Source: Mayfieldus profundus (lineage in GTDB: Bacteria; Actinomycetota; Thermoleophilia; Solirubrobacterales; 70-9). Taken from it: DNA of 64,000 nucleotides. The stretch lies in assembly GCA_038040325.1 (NCBI GenBank), contig JBBPIM010000004.1, positions 36,258-100,257 of the forward strand. The letters run 5' to 3'. The notes under the pieces are model-generated. The model was given only the letters and a program-made list of their open reading frames with translations. It was not told the DNA's origin and made no database searches. Positions 7,342-15,620 of this stretch are shown here, piece by piece (within the stretch, counting starts at the first letter, position 1; every line of letters starts with the position of its first letter). A program made the translations under genes and the position numbers.

Positions 7342-9714
7342 ATGACCTCGGTCGCCAGGAGGGCTGCCGCGCCCGTGTCCACGCTCGCAGTCGCGGCAGT
7401 CGCTCTGCTTCTCCCCGGTCCCGCGCGCGCGGACTCCGTGTCCAGCGTGCTCGGCATTCCCTGCACCACGCAGGCCGACGGGGTGCAGGCCTGCATCGGC
7501 GATACCGGGCACCGGGTCAAGACCTGGGACGGCGTGCCGCTCGACGTCAACATCTGGCTGCCGCCCGCCAACCAGCAGGGGCCGTTCCCGCTGGTCGTCT
7601 ACCACCACGGCTACGGCTTCAGCAAGGACTTCGCCTCCCCCAACCTCTCGCTCGCTCAGCGGGGATACGCCGTGATGGCCTACACCGCGCGCGGCTTCGG
7701 CAACTCCTGCGGCGCGATCGCGTCCAGGCTCGCCGACCCGCAGGGGTGCGCGCAGGGATGGATCCACCTCGACGACGTCCGCTTCGAGGCGCGTGACACC
7801 CAGCACCTCGCCGGCCTGCTCGCCGACCTGGGACTGGTGCGGCCGCGCAGGATCGGAGTCACCGGCACGTCCTACGGCGGCGGCGTCTCGTTCCTGCTCG
7901 CGGCGCTGCGCCAACGCATGGTGCTGCCCGGCGGCCGCATCGTCCGCTGGCGCAGCCCGCAGGGCCGCAAGATGCGGATCGCCGCCGCGGCGCCGCTGTG
8001 GGGCTGGTCCGACCTCTCCTATGCGCTGATGCCCAACGGCCACACGCTCGACTACCTGGTCAAGAACCCCTACGGGCCCAGGATCGGCGTCGCCAAGGAG
8101 TCCTACATGGGCCTGCTCTACACGCTCGGGGTGACAACCGGGTTCTACGCGCCGCCCGGCGCCGACCAGAACGCCGACATCACCAACTGGTTTGCGCGCC
8201 TCCAGCAGGGCGAGCCCTACGAGGACGCCAACGCCCACAACATCCTCTTTCAGATCCAGCGCTTCCACTCCGCCTACTACCTGCAGGACGGGATCCGCAA
8301 GAAGCGGCGCCGCCGGCCCGCCCCGATCCTCGCCTACAACTCCTGGATCGACGACCTCTTCCCGGGCGACGAGCTGCTGCGCTACCGCAACTACGTGCTC
8401 GCCGCCTGGCCCGACGCCGAGTTCTCGCTGCTGCTCGCCGCCGGCGCGGGACATCCCCGCGCCACCATCTTCGGCGAGACGCCGGGCCTCGAGGTGCAGC
8501 TGCAGAAGTTCTTCGACCGCCACCTGCGGGGCGCCAGGGGCAAGCCGCTCGGCGTCCAGACCTACACGCAGCCGTGCGGGGGCCAGCCGCTTCGCGGCCC
8601 CTACACCACGCGCACCTGGGCCAAGCAGCATCCCGGCGAGGTGAGGCTGGTCTCGCCGGCGCCGCATTCGTTCTCCGGCGGCGGCGGCGACCCCGCGATC
8701 GCCGGCGCGCTTGACCCGCTCAGCGCCGCCAGCCAGAACGGCTGCGTGACCACCGGCGGCGCCGAGGAGGCCAACAGCGCCACCTACGGGGTGGCGCCGG
8801 CGGGGGGCGGCGTCTACACGGAGGGCAGCGGCTACACGCTGATCGGCTCCCCGACCGTGATCGCCCGCGTCTTCACCACCGATCTCCAGGCGCAGGTCGT
8901 GGCGCGCCTCTGGGACCTCGGTCCCGACGGAAACCAGGTCTTCGTCACCCGCGGGGTTCTGCGACCAGACCTGGGCCGCGATGGCCGCCAGCCCTTCCAG
9001 CTCAATCCCAACGGCTGGTTCTTCGCCCCGGGACACGTCGCCAAGCTTGAGCTGCTGGGCCGCGACAGCCCCTACGCTCGCGCCTCCAACGGGAGCTTCG
9101 GCGTCAGCGTCTCCGACCTCGAGCTGCGGCTGCCGGTGCGAGAGAGGCCCAACGGCGGCCAGATCCTCGACCCGGCGGCGCCGGTGCGCCGCGACGGCCT
9201 CGCCTTCGGCCCCTGCACCAACCCGCGCACCGGCACCGACGCCGGCGAGCGCATCGTCGGAACCAACGCCGGCGACCTTCAGTTCGGGTTGGGCGGCGAG
9301 GACACGCTGCTGGGGCGCCGCGGCATCGACTGCCAGCAGGGCGGCCCCGGCGGCGACCTGCTGCGCGGCGGGCCCAAGCTCGACGTGCTGCTGGGTGGCG
9401 GCGACAACGACACGATCGGCGGCGGCCAGGGGCCCGACGCGATGGCCGGCCTCGGCGGTCGCGACACGATTCGTGGCGGCGCCGGAGCCGACCGCATCTT
9501 CTCCCGCGACGGCCGCCGCGACATCGTGCGCTGCGGAAAGGGCCGCGACGCGGTGGCGGTCGACGGGCTCGACGCCGTGTACGGGTGCGAGGCGGTGAGC
9601 TTCGTCCGCGCAACCGACCCGGCTCAGCGCTCGTCCGGTGGCGGCGAGCTCGGGCGCTTCTTCGGGCGCCGCTACGCGGCGCCGCTGGCCCAGATCGCGC
9701 TCTGGTCGCGCTAG
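7342..9714 (+). CDS. Secreted X-Pro dipeptidyl-peptidase (S15/CocE-like) hydrolase with RTX-like C-terminal repeats
   Basis: A 790-residue exported alpha/beta hydrolase. A signal peptide (residues 1-28, ending AAP..GPARA) is followed by the catalytic domain: nucleophile GTSYGG (S177), acid WIDD (D337 or D338) and H371 in GAGHPR. A jelly-roll-like domain typical of the S15/CocE family follows (about 460-610). The tail (about 630-755) consists of G/D-rich nonapeptide-like units (GGEDTLLG, GGDNDTIGG, GGRDTIRGGAGAD), a calcium-binding beta-roll type repeat. It ends in a SRDGRRDIVRCG...VDGLDAVYGCE cap. It probably cleaves peptides or esters outside the cell. No type I secretion genes are near, so Sec export is likely. 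Confidence 0.85.
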   Translation: MTSVARRAAAPVSTLAVAAVALLLPGPARADSVSSVLGIPCTTQADGVQACIGDTGHRVKTWDGVPLDVNIWLPPANQQGPFPLVVYHHGYGFSKDFASPNLSLAQRGYAVMAYTARGFGNSCGAIASRLADPQGCAQGWIHLDDVRFEARDTQHLAGLLADLGLVRPRRIGVTGTSYGGGVSFLLAALRQRMVLPGGRIVRWRSPQGRKMRIAAAAPLWGWSDLSYALMPNGHTLDYLVKNPYGPRIGVAKESYMGLLYTLGVTTGFYAPPGADQNADITNWFARLQQGEPYEDANAHNILFQIQRFHSAYYLQDGIRKKRRRRPAPILAYNSWIDDLFPGDELLRYRNYVLAAWPDAEFSLLLAAGAGHPRATIFGETPGLEVQLQKFFDRHLRGARGKPLGVQTYTQPCGGQPLRGPYTTRTWAKQHPGEVRLVSPAPHSFSGGGGDPAIAGALDPLSAASQNGCVTTGGAEEANSATYGVAPAGGGVYTEGSGYTLIGSPTVIARVFTTDLQAQVVARLWDLGPDGNQVFVTRGVLRPDLGRDGRQPFQLNPNGWFFAPGHVAKLELLGRDSPYARASNGSFGVSVSDLELRLPVRERPNGGQILDPAAPVRRDGLAFGPCTNPRTGTDAGERIVGTNAGDLQFGLGGEDTLLGRRGIDCQQGGPGGDLLRGGPKLDVLLGGGDNDTIGGGQGPDAMAGLGGRDTIRGGAGADRIFSRDGRRDIVRCGKGRDAVAVDGLDAVYGCEAVSFVRATDPAQRSSGGGELGRFFGRRYAAPLAQIALWSR
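9235..9610 (+). repeat. RTX-like glycine/aspartate repeat region and cap
   Basis: Degenerate coding repeats of the GGxGxDxLxG type inside the first hydrolase gene, closed by a cysteine-containing cap that recurs in the next gene. Confidence 0.7.
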
Positions 9715-9749
9715 CCGGCGAAACCGGCGCCGGGCAACCGCCCCTTCGC

Positions 9750-9755
9750 TACTGT
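9750..9755 (+). promoter_or_regulatory. -10 box of the second RTX-tailed hydrolase
   Basis: TACTGT ends 9 nt before the GTG at 9765 and supports that start. The gene may also be read through from the upstream hydrolase, 50 bp away. Confidence 0.45.
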
Positions 9756-9764
9756 CCCGGCGGG

Positions 9765-11693
9765 GTGTTGCGGAAAGCGATCTTCCTGGCCGGTGCGATC
9801 GCGGCGCTGCTGGCGTGGCCTGCGAGCGCTGCCGCCTGGGATCCCATCACCGAGGCGAAGAACTTCTCGAAGATCAACGAGCGCGAGATCTACGTCACCG
9901 GCCAGCCCGGATTCCAGCAGCTGCTGGTGCAACGCAATCTGGAGAACCAGGCCGAGTTCGTGCAGCTGCTGATCAACGACCCGGAGCGCAACCCGATCCC
10001 CAACATCTGCGCCAACCGCGGCAACGAGTGCGCGGGGGACGTCCGCTTCTACGACTTCGGCTCGGGCGGCTTCGGGATCAAGCAGCCGGTGCTTTTCACG
10101 GGACGCAGCGGCGCGACCCTGTCGGGCACCATATGGGCGACCAGCGCCGGCCCGCAGCAGCGTCCCGGGGTCGTGATCACGACCGGCTCGGTGCAGGCTC
10201 CCGAGACGCTCTACTGGGGCCTGGCGGCGACGCTTGCCAAGGCCGGCTACGTGGTGCTCACCTACGACGTGCAGGGGCAGGGCCGCTCCGACACCTTCGG
10301 CGCGGATCCCGACGAGCAGGAGAGCGTGCCGGCCCAGGACGGCCAGCCCTTCTGGGACAGCACCGAGGACGCGCTCGACTTCCTGCTCTCGAACCCGAAC
10401 AGCGTCTACGCGCCGCGGCCGAGCTGCAGCAGCGGCACCAGCCACGCCGCCAAGCAGGAACGCCGCGTCAACGAGGGATTCAACACCCGCTTCAACCCGC
10501 TGCACGGCGTGGTCGACCCGAGCCGGGTCGGGGTCGCCGGCCACTCGTTCGGCGCGGCCGGGATCTCGTACGTCGGCCAGAAGGATCCCCGCGTCGACGC
10601 GCTGGTCGCCTGGGACAACCTGAACGGGACCGGGACGACAGCCGAGACCTGCCCGTCGGCGCCGGCGACGCGGACGCCGACGCCGCTGGCCAAGCCCGCC
10701 CTCGGCATGTCGGCCGACTACTTCCTCGTCCCGGAGCCCTACCCGGGGCCCACCGATCCTGCGCCGGACACCAAGAACACCGGCTTCAACGCATACGACA
10801 CGGCCAACGTCGATTCGATGCAGGTCAACATCCGCGGCGGCACCCACTACGAGTTCTCGTTCCTGCCCGGCAACACCTTCCCCTATCCGTTCGGGACCGC
10901 GACCTTCCGCGGCATCGACATGGTCGGCTGGTACACGATGGCCTGGCTCGACAAGTACGTGAACGGGGCGGACCCCACAGCGGACGCCCGGCTACTGACC
11001 GACCGCTGGTGCGACGACGCTCTCGAGGCGGCAGTGGATCCCGACGGCGACGGCAACATGTACAGCTTCTATTTCGATTCGCCGACCGAGTTCGACGGCA
11101 ACTCGATCGCCGACCTGCGCGCCGAGTGCACCGCGCCCGGCTCCCAGCTCGCTCCCGACGGCGGTCCTGCCAACTTCAACCTCGTCGACTTCGCCCACAC
11201 CCCCGACAGCCCCGGGCCGGGCATGGTGGACCCCAACGCGTTCGGGCAGGCTTCGCGGACACCCTGCGCAGGTGCGAAGACCAAGAAGGGCACCCGCCGC
11301 GACGACCGCCTCAAGGGGGGCAACAGCTCGAACCGGCTGCGCGGCCGGCGCGGCAACGACCGCCTGCGCGGGCGCGGCGGCAACGACTGCCTGTACGGCG
11401 GGAAGGGCGGCGACCGTGGCAGGGGAGGCGTCGGCAACGACTACGTCAACGGCCAGCGCGGTCCTGACAACCTCCGTGGCGGCCGTGACCGCGACGTGGT
11501 GACGGGCATGGGCGGCCGCGACCGGATGCGGGGCGGCGCCGGCAACGACCTGATCTCCGGCGGCGCCGGCACCGACCACATCAACTCCCGCGACGGCGAA
11601 CTCGACGTGGTCGACTGCGGAAGCGCCGAGGACCTCGCCGTGGTGGATGCCGCCGACCAGGTCAGCGGCTGCGAGACGGTAAGCGCTCGCTGA
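9765..11693 (+). CDS. Secreted alpha/beta hydrolase with RTX-like C-terminal repeats
   Basis: A 642-residue exported protein. Signal peptide at residues 1-25 (ends SAAAW); alpha/beta hydrolase core with AGHSFGAAG (nucleophile S261) and an oxyanion-side YDVQGQGRSD; candidate catalytic His in GGTHYEF. The tail from about residue 505 is a run of RLRGRRGND / GGRDRMRGGAGND units plus the same terminal cap as the preceding protein (SRDGELDVVDCG...VDAADQVSGCE). A lipase or esterase role is plausible, but the substrate is unknown. The catalytic cores of the two neighbours differ while the tails match, so this looks like domain sharing rather than simple gene duplication. It overlaps the convergent reductase gene by 32 bp. 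Confidence 0.8.
   Translation: MLRKAIFLAGAIAALLAWPASAAAWDPITEAKNFSKINEREIYVTGQPGFQQLLVQRNLENQAEFVQLLINDPERNPIPNICANRGNECAGDVRFYDFGSGGFGIKQPVLFTGRSGATLSGTIWATSAGPQQRPGVVITTGSVQAPETLYWGLAATLAKAGYVVLTYDVQGQGRSDTFGADPDEQESVPAQDGQPFWDSTEDALDFLLSNPNSVYAPRPSCSSGTSHAAKQERRVNEGFNTRFNPLHGVVDPSRVGVAGHSFGAAGISYVGQKDPRVDALVAWDNLNGTGTTAETCPSAPATRTPTPLAKPALGMSADYFLVPEPYPGPTDPAPDTKNTGFNAYDTANVDSMQVNIRGGTHYEFSFLPGNTFPYPFGTATFRGIDMVGWYTMAWLDKYVNGADPTADARLLTDRWCDDALEAAVDPDGDGNMYSFYFDSPTEFDGNSIADLRAECTAPGSQLAPDGGPANFNLVDFAHTPDSPGPGMVDPNAFGQASRTPCAGAKTKKGTRRDDRLKGGNSSNRLRGRRGNDRLRGRGGNDCLYGGKGGDRGRGGVGNDYVNGQRGPDNLRGGRDRDVVTGMGGRDRMRGGAGNDLISGGAGTDHINSRDGELDVVDCGSAEDLAVVDAADQVSGCETVSAR
11282..11690 (+). repeat. 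RTX-like repeat region and cap of the second hydrolase
   Basis: Coding repeats of R/G/N/D-rich units (RGRRGND, RGRGGND, GGAGND) ending in the SRDG...DCG...GCE cap. The units are more basic than those at 9235-9610. Confidence 0.7.
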
Positions 11694-12807
11694 GGTCGCG
11701 CTCGGGGTCGATCCCCCAGCGCTCGGCCGCCTCGGCCAGCTCGTCGCTGAGCGGCCAGCGGTCCGGCCGCTCCTCGCCCGAGTGGGCGGCGCTGGCGCCC
11801 TTCAGCGCCATGCAGCCTGCGTTGTCGCCGATCGCGCGGATCTCCGCAACGTCCTCATCGCTGAGCCGCTGATCCTCCGGCAGCGCCTCCAGCTCGGCGC
11901 GCTTGTCCTCGATCGGCCGCGCCCCCTCCCCCGCCTCCTGGATCAGCGTCGGCACCAAGCACTCGACGGCCTCGTGGGCGAGGTTCCACTGGCAGGCCAG
12001 CTGGATCGGCGCCAGGCCCGCCCGAGCGGCGATCGGGCGCAGCCGCTCCAGCTTCTCCCGGCCGGCCTCGATCCAGCCCTCGGGACGGAAGGCGCGGTGA
12101 TCGCCGGGGGCCAGCTCGGCGCCGGGCAGCAGGTCGTCCCAGAACAGCCCGCCGTAGTCGACCACGCGGGTGATCACCCGCACCCCGTTGCGCGCCGCCG
12201 CGTCGAGGCAGAGCTCGCCCGGCCAGGGCTCGAGCGGGTTGAGGATCACCATCGCCCAGTCGATGCGGTCGCCGAATCGCTCCAGGCAGCGGATCAGGTC
12301 CAGCGTGAAGCCGTTGGCCGGCCCGGGCGCGACGCCGATCGAGCCCGCCAGGCCCGCCTCGCGCAGCGCCGCCATCGCGTCCCACACGGCTTCCGACTCG
12401 TAGCCGGTGCGGTCGGGGTTGTGCAGTAGCAGCAGGTCGAACCGGTCGGTGCCGACCCGCTCGAGGCTGCGCTCGGTGGCCATCCGCAGGTAGTCCGCAT
12501 AATCGTCGGGGCCGCGCAGGCCGGGGTCGGTGAAGCGCGGAAAGCCGCGCGGTCCCTCGCGCTCGCCCTTGTAGAAGTCGTGCCCGACCGAACCGACCAG
12601 GCAATAGGAATCGCGCGACTGCCCCTCCAGTGCCCGACCCAGCAGCCGGTCGGCCTCTCCCTCGCCGTAGACGTCGGCGCCGATCACCGTGTCGATCCCG
12701 TCCGGGCGAAGCAGCGCCGCCAGGCGCTCCTCTTCGATCGCCTCGCCGAAGCGCATGAAGCGGCCTCCGCTCCAGGTTCCGACCGCGGCTCTGCCGGGCT
12801 CGCTCAT
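11662..12807 (-). CDS. Aldo/keto reductase family protein
   Basis: A 381-residue TIM-barrel oxidoreductase. Family signs are GTWSGGRFM.FGEAI near the start and the catalytic-region DTVIGADVYGEGEAD. Later come GTDRFDLLLLHNPD (substrate/catalytic strand), GLAGSIGVAPG and IQLACQWNLAH. It would reduce carbonyls with NADPH in the cytoplasm; the substrate is unknown. A TACCGT -10 box lies 8 nt from the ATG and there is no ribosome binding site. Its 3' end overlaps the convergent hydrolase gene by 32 bp. It is longer than most family members because of a C-terminal extension of about 50 residues. Confidence 0.85.
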   Translation of the reverse strand: MSEPGRAAVGTWSGGRFMRFGEAIEEERLAALLRPDGIDTVIGADVYGEGEADRLLGRALEGQSRDSYCLVGSVGHDFYKGEREGPRGFPRFTDPGLRGPDDYADYLRMATERSLERVGTDRFDLLLLHNPDRTGYESEAVWDAMAALREAGLAGSIGVAPGPANGFTLDLIRCLERFGDRIDWAMVILNPLEPWPGELCLDAAARNGVRVITRVVDYGGLFWDDLLPGAELAPGDHRAFRPEGWIEAGREKLERLRPIAARAGLAPIQLACQWNLAHEAVECLVPTLIQEAGEGARPIEDKRAELEALPEDQRLSDEDVAEIRAIGDNAGCMALKGASAAHSGEERPDRWPLSDELAEAAERWGIDPERDLSERLPSRSR

Positions 12808-12815
12808 CGGAGGAA

Positions 12816-12821
12816 ACGGTA
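12816..12821 (-). promoter_or_regulatory. -10 box of the aldo/keto reductase gene
   Basis: TACCGT ends 8 nt upstream of the ATG at 12807. The same core, cgcTACCGT, occurs before the gene starting at 56449. Confidence 0.5.
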
Positions 12822-12834
12822 GCGGCGGGGAACC

Positions 12835-15558
12835 CTAGGGCTCGACCACCCGCCAGCGGCGCTTCGCCGGGGTGGGGTCGGTGTTGCCGGCGGCGTCAGT
12901 GGCCTTGACCCTGAACCTGTGCCTGCCGAGGTCGAGGTTTTTGAGCTTCTTCGGCGAGGTGCAGGGCTTGAACGCCCGCTTGTCGCGCTTGCACTTAAAG
13001 GTCGAGCCGGGCTCGTTGGAGCTGAACTTGAACTTCGCCCTGCGTTTGGTTGTCTTCCTGTTCGGGCCCTGGACGATCTTGGTTCGCGGCGCCGCCGTGT
13101 CCCCGCCGCCGAGAGGAATCAGCGTGAAGGTGGCGCTGACGTTGCGGTTGGCGGACATGGTCAGGTTGCAGGCGCCGACCCCCCCGCAGTCGACGCCCCA
13201 GCCGTTGAATGCCGAGCCGCTTCCGGCAGCCGCCGAGAGGCTCACAAGGGTGCCGTGGGCATAGGACTCGGTGCAGTCCCCGGGGCAGTTGATCCCGGTG
13301 CCGGTCACGGTGCCCCCGCCGGTGCCCGCCGTCGACACCGTCAGCGTCTTGTTCGGTTCCGCGTTGAAGTTCGCCGTGACCGACTTGTCGGCGGTCATGT
13401 TCATCGTGCACTGGCTGCCGCTCGGGTTGTCGCAGGTCGTCCAGTTGGTGAAGCTGGAGCCGAGGCTGGGACTCGCGGTGAGAACCACGTTCGACCCGTC
13501 GGCGTACGTCTCCGTGCAGTCGCCCGGGCAGTTGATCCCCGTCCCGGTCACGGTCCCGCTGCCGGTGCCGGCCAGGTTTACGGTGAGCGTTCTCAGCGGG
13601 CCGGACGGCGGGGTGAGCATGAACAACTCCGCATCTCCACCGCCGGCGGCGCGGTTGTCGGTCCAGGCCGGGTAGTAGATCCCCTGGGCGACGTCGGAGC
13701 CCTCGTAATCCCCGTAGTCGAACCCGTCGCTGTTGGCGCCGCTGTAGTCCGACGCCGCTGTCGTGAACTGCTGCATGGACCCGTAGCTGACACCGCCGTT
13801 GGTCGAGATCACGTAGTACTGATGCGTCGTCTCGCGAGTGGCATCGGCTTTGGTGCTGTAGAAGCTGGCCTCGATCGTTCCCGCCGCGGCCGAGGGGTCG
13901 GCGGCCAGCGTGGGGAAGAAATGGTCGTTGAGGGCGGTGGCGGTGTCGTCGGTGAGCCTCACGCCGGTGTTGGCGGCGGGGAAGGTGTTCGCGGCGCCCG
14001 CCGCGATGTAGCTGTCGAAGGTCCGGTCGGTCGCGCTCTCGGAGCAGCGAGTGGTGTTGTTGTTGCGCAACTCGCTCCAGACCACGTAAACGCGCCCGTC
14101 CGGGCCCACGTCCACGTAGGTGCTGGCGCTCACCCTGCCCCCTGGTGCGGAGATGATCGAGCAGAAGAAGGGCAGAGCCGACGCGCTGCCCGGGTCGAGG
14201 TCGGTGTCGACGTTCGACTCCTCGTTCCAGTTCGCCTCCACCGTGCAGTTCTCCCCTGCCAGGCATCGGTTGATCTCGATGTGATCCTGGTTGTAGTCCA
14301 CCCAGGCCACGTAGACGTCGCCGTTCGGCGCCGCGGCCACCGAGGCGTAGATGTAGCCCCCCGCGGGACCGGTGACGTCCACGGGCTCGCTCCAGTTGGT
14401 CGGGTTGTCGCAGTTCGACGCCGTGGTGCCGTCGCACTCCGAGATCACGATGTTCTGGCCGGGGTTCTCGGTCCACACGGCGTAGAGGCGGTAGCGCTTG
14501 GGGCTCGACGCCCAGGAGTCCACCCCGATCATGTTCTTGTCCTGCTGGCCGGTGGTGACGCGCCGGATCGCGGTGTTCTGGGCGTTGAAGGTCGTGGCGC
14601 TGGGGCCCGCTGCCCGGTTGATGATGATGTGACTGCTCGACCCCGTGGTGAGCACCGAGTACCAGAGATTTCCGCGGTCGTCGGCGGCGAGGGCCGGGTC
14701 GCAACAGAGGCTCAGGTTCTGCGTCCCACCCCCCTCGTCGGGCGGCATCAGCGTGGACGAGGGCAGCGCGTTGAGCACCTGGGTGCCGGGCTTCATCGAG
14801 TTGTTGGAGATCCAAGCCGGGGGGTTCCCGCTGGAGGGATTCGAGGCGGCGATCACGCGCTGCGAGTTGTCGAACTCGACGGCCGTGTAGACCTCTTGGT
14901 TGTCGCCGGAGTTGTTGCTGACGTTGTTGTTGGTCGATGGGCTGGGCAGCGCGCGTTCCCCGGTCGAGCCTGATGCCGCCGCTGACCCGGCACGCTCAGC
15001 GGCCGCCTGCGCTGCGTACTTATCGGGGGGCAGGCGGTTCTGGCCGTAGACGAGCAGCGAAGACCTCTCGATCACCCGACCCGTCCTGGGATCGACGAGG
15101 TCGAGCCGGTAGCGGCCTGGGGGCCGGTTGAGGTCGGAGAGAGTGAGCCTGCGGGACTCGGACCCGTCGAGTTCGAGCATGCGCGAGGCGAGTCCCACTC
15201 GCGTGATGTTGCGCCCGAACCGGGCGCTGTCCGGACGAGCAGGACGGTAGATCCGGACCCGGATCTTGCGGGTCAGCGCCCTGCTCGGGTCGACCGTGAC
15301 CCTGACGTCCTGGTCGGGAGCACCGGCGACGATCGCGGTGGGGCTGACTCGCAGGGAACCGAACGGCAGGGAGTGGCGTGACCGCGGCGGGGGTGCGGTG
15401 ACCACCGGCTGGATGGGACCGATGGCGCTCCCGGCCTCGGACGATGGCCGGACATCGCGGCCCCCGGGTTGGGCAGCCACGGCCGAGACGCCGAGCACCG
15501 ATGCCCCCAGGCAGATCGCCAGGAACCCGCCCAGCCGGCGGCGAGAAATCCCGCTCAC
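12835..15558 (-). CDS. Secreted sialidase/BNR-like repeat protein with cysteine-rich and Ig-like C-terminal domains
   Basis: A 907-residue exported protein. Signal peptide at residues 1-29; an Ig-like N-terminal part; then a central region (about 210-660) with beta-propeller-like strands and phrases such as DDRGNLWYSVL, VYVAWVDYN and DGRVYVVWSE. These are typical of BNR/sialidase-type repeat proteins. Two copies of a bacterial repeat follow (LTVNLAGTGSGTVTGTG and LTVSTAGTGGGTVTGTG, each with INCPGDC). The last 90 residues (TKIVQGPN...RFRVKATDAAGNTDPTP) match the C-terminal domain of the protease encoded next door. No catalytic residues were identified, so an adhesive or binding role is as likely as an enzymatic one. 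A TAACCT box is 7 nt before the GTG start. Confidence 0.75.
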   Translation of the reverse strand: MSGISRRRLGGFLAICLGASVLGVSAVAAQPGGRDVRPSSEAGSAIGPIQPVVTAPPPRSRHSLPFGSLRVSPTAIVAGAPDQDVRVTVDPSRALTRKIRVRIYRPARPDSARFGRNITRVGLASRMLELDGSESRRLTLSDLNRPPGRYRLDLVDPRTGRVIERSSLLVYGQNRLPPDKYAAQAAAERAGSAAASGSTGERALPSPSTNNNVSNNSGDNQEVYTAVEFDNSQRVIAASNPSSGNPPAWISNNSMKPGTQVLNALPSSTLMPPDEGGGTQNLSLCCDPALAADDRGNLWYSVLTTGSSSHIIINRAAGPSATTFNAQNTAIRRVTTGQQDKNMIGVDSWASSPKRYRLYAVWTENPGQNIVISECDGTTASNCDNPTNWSEPVDVTGPAGGYIYASVAAAPNGDVYVAWVDYNQDHIEINRCLAGENCTVEANWNEESNVDTDLDPGSASALPFFCSIISAPGGRVSASTYVDVGPDGRVYVVWSELRNNNTTRCSESATDRTFDSYIAAGAANTFPAANTGVRLTDDTATALNDHFFPTLAADPSAAAGTIEASFYSTKADATRETTHQYYVISTNGGVSYGSMQQFTTAASDYSGANSDGFDYGDYEGSDVAQGIYYPAWTDNRAAGGGDAELFMLTPPSGPLRTLTVNLAGTGSGTVTGTGINCPGDCTETYADGSNVVLTASPSLGSSFTNWTTCDNPSGSQCTMNMTADKSVTANFNAEPNKTLTVSTAGTGGGTVTGTGINCPGDCTESYAHGTLVSLSAAAGSGSAFNGWGVDCGGVGACNLTMSANRNVSATFTLIPLGGGDTAAPRTKIVQGPNRKTTKRRAKFKFSSNEPGSTFKCKRDKRAFKPCTSPKKLKNLDLGRHRFRVKATDAAGNTDPTPAKRRWRVVEP

Positions 15559-15565
15559 GGTCCCG

Positions 15566-15571
15566 AGGTTA
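15566..15571 (-). promoter_or_regulatory. -10 box of the BNR-like repeat protein gene
   Basis: TAACCT ends 7 nt before the GTG at 15558. It is divergent from the protease promoter 36 bp away. Confidence 0.5.
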
Positions 15572-15606
15572 CCCCTGGTCGTCGGCCGCCGTCAAGACGG
15601 GCTGCA

Positions 15607-15612
15607 TACCAT
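15607..15612 (+). promoter_or_regulatory. -10 box of the trypsin-like protease gene
   Basis: TACCAT ends 8 nt before the ATG at 15621. Confidence 0.5.
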
Positions 15613-15620
15613 GTGTGGCC

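Noticed and set aside
9714..9728. GCCGG-CGAAA-CCGGC hairpin after the first hydrolase
   Set aside because: Only a 5-bp stem and no T-run. Too weak to call a terminator, and the next gene's promoter follows at once.
7342..11693. RTX toxins
   Set aside because: The repeats follow hydrolase domains with Sec signal peptides. No type I secretion genes or pore-forming region are present.
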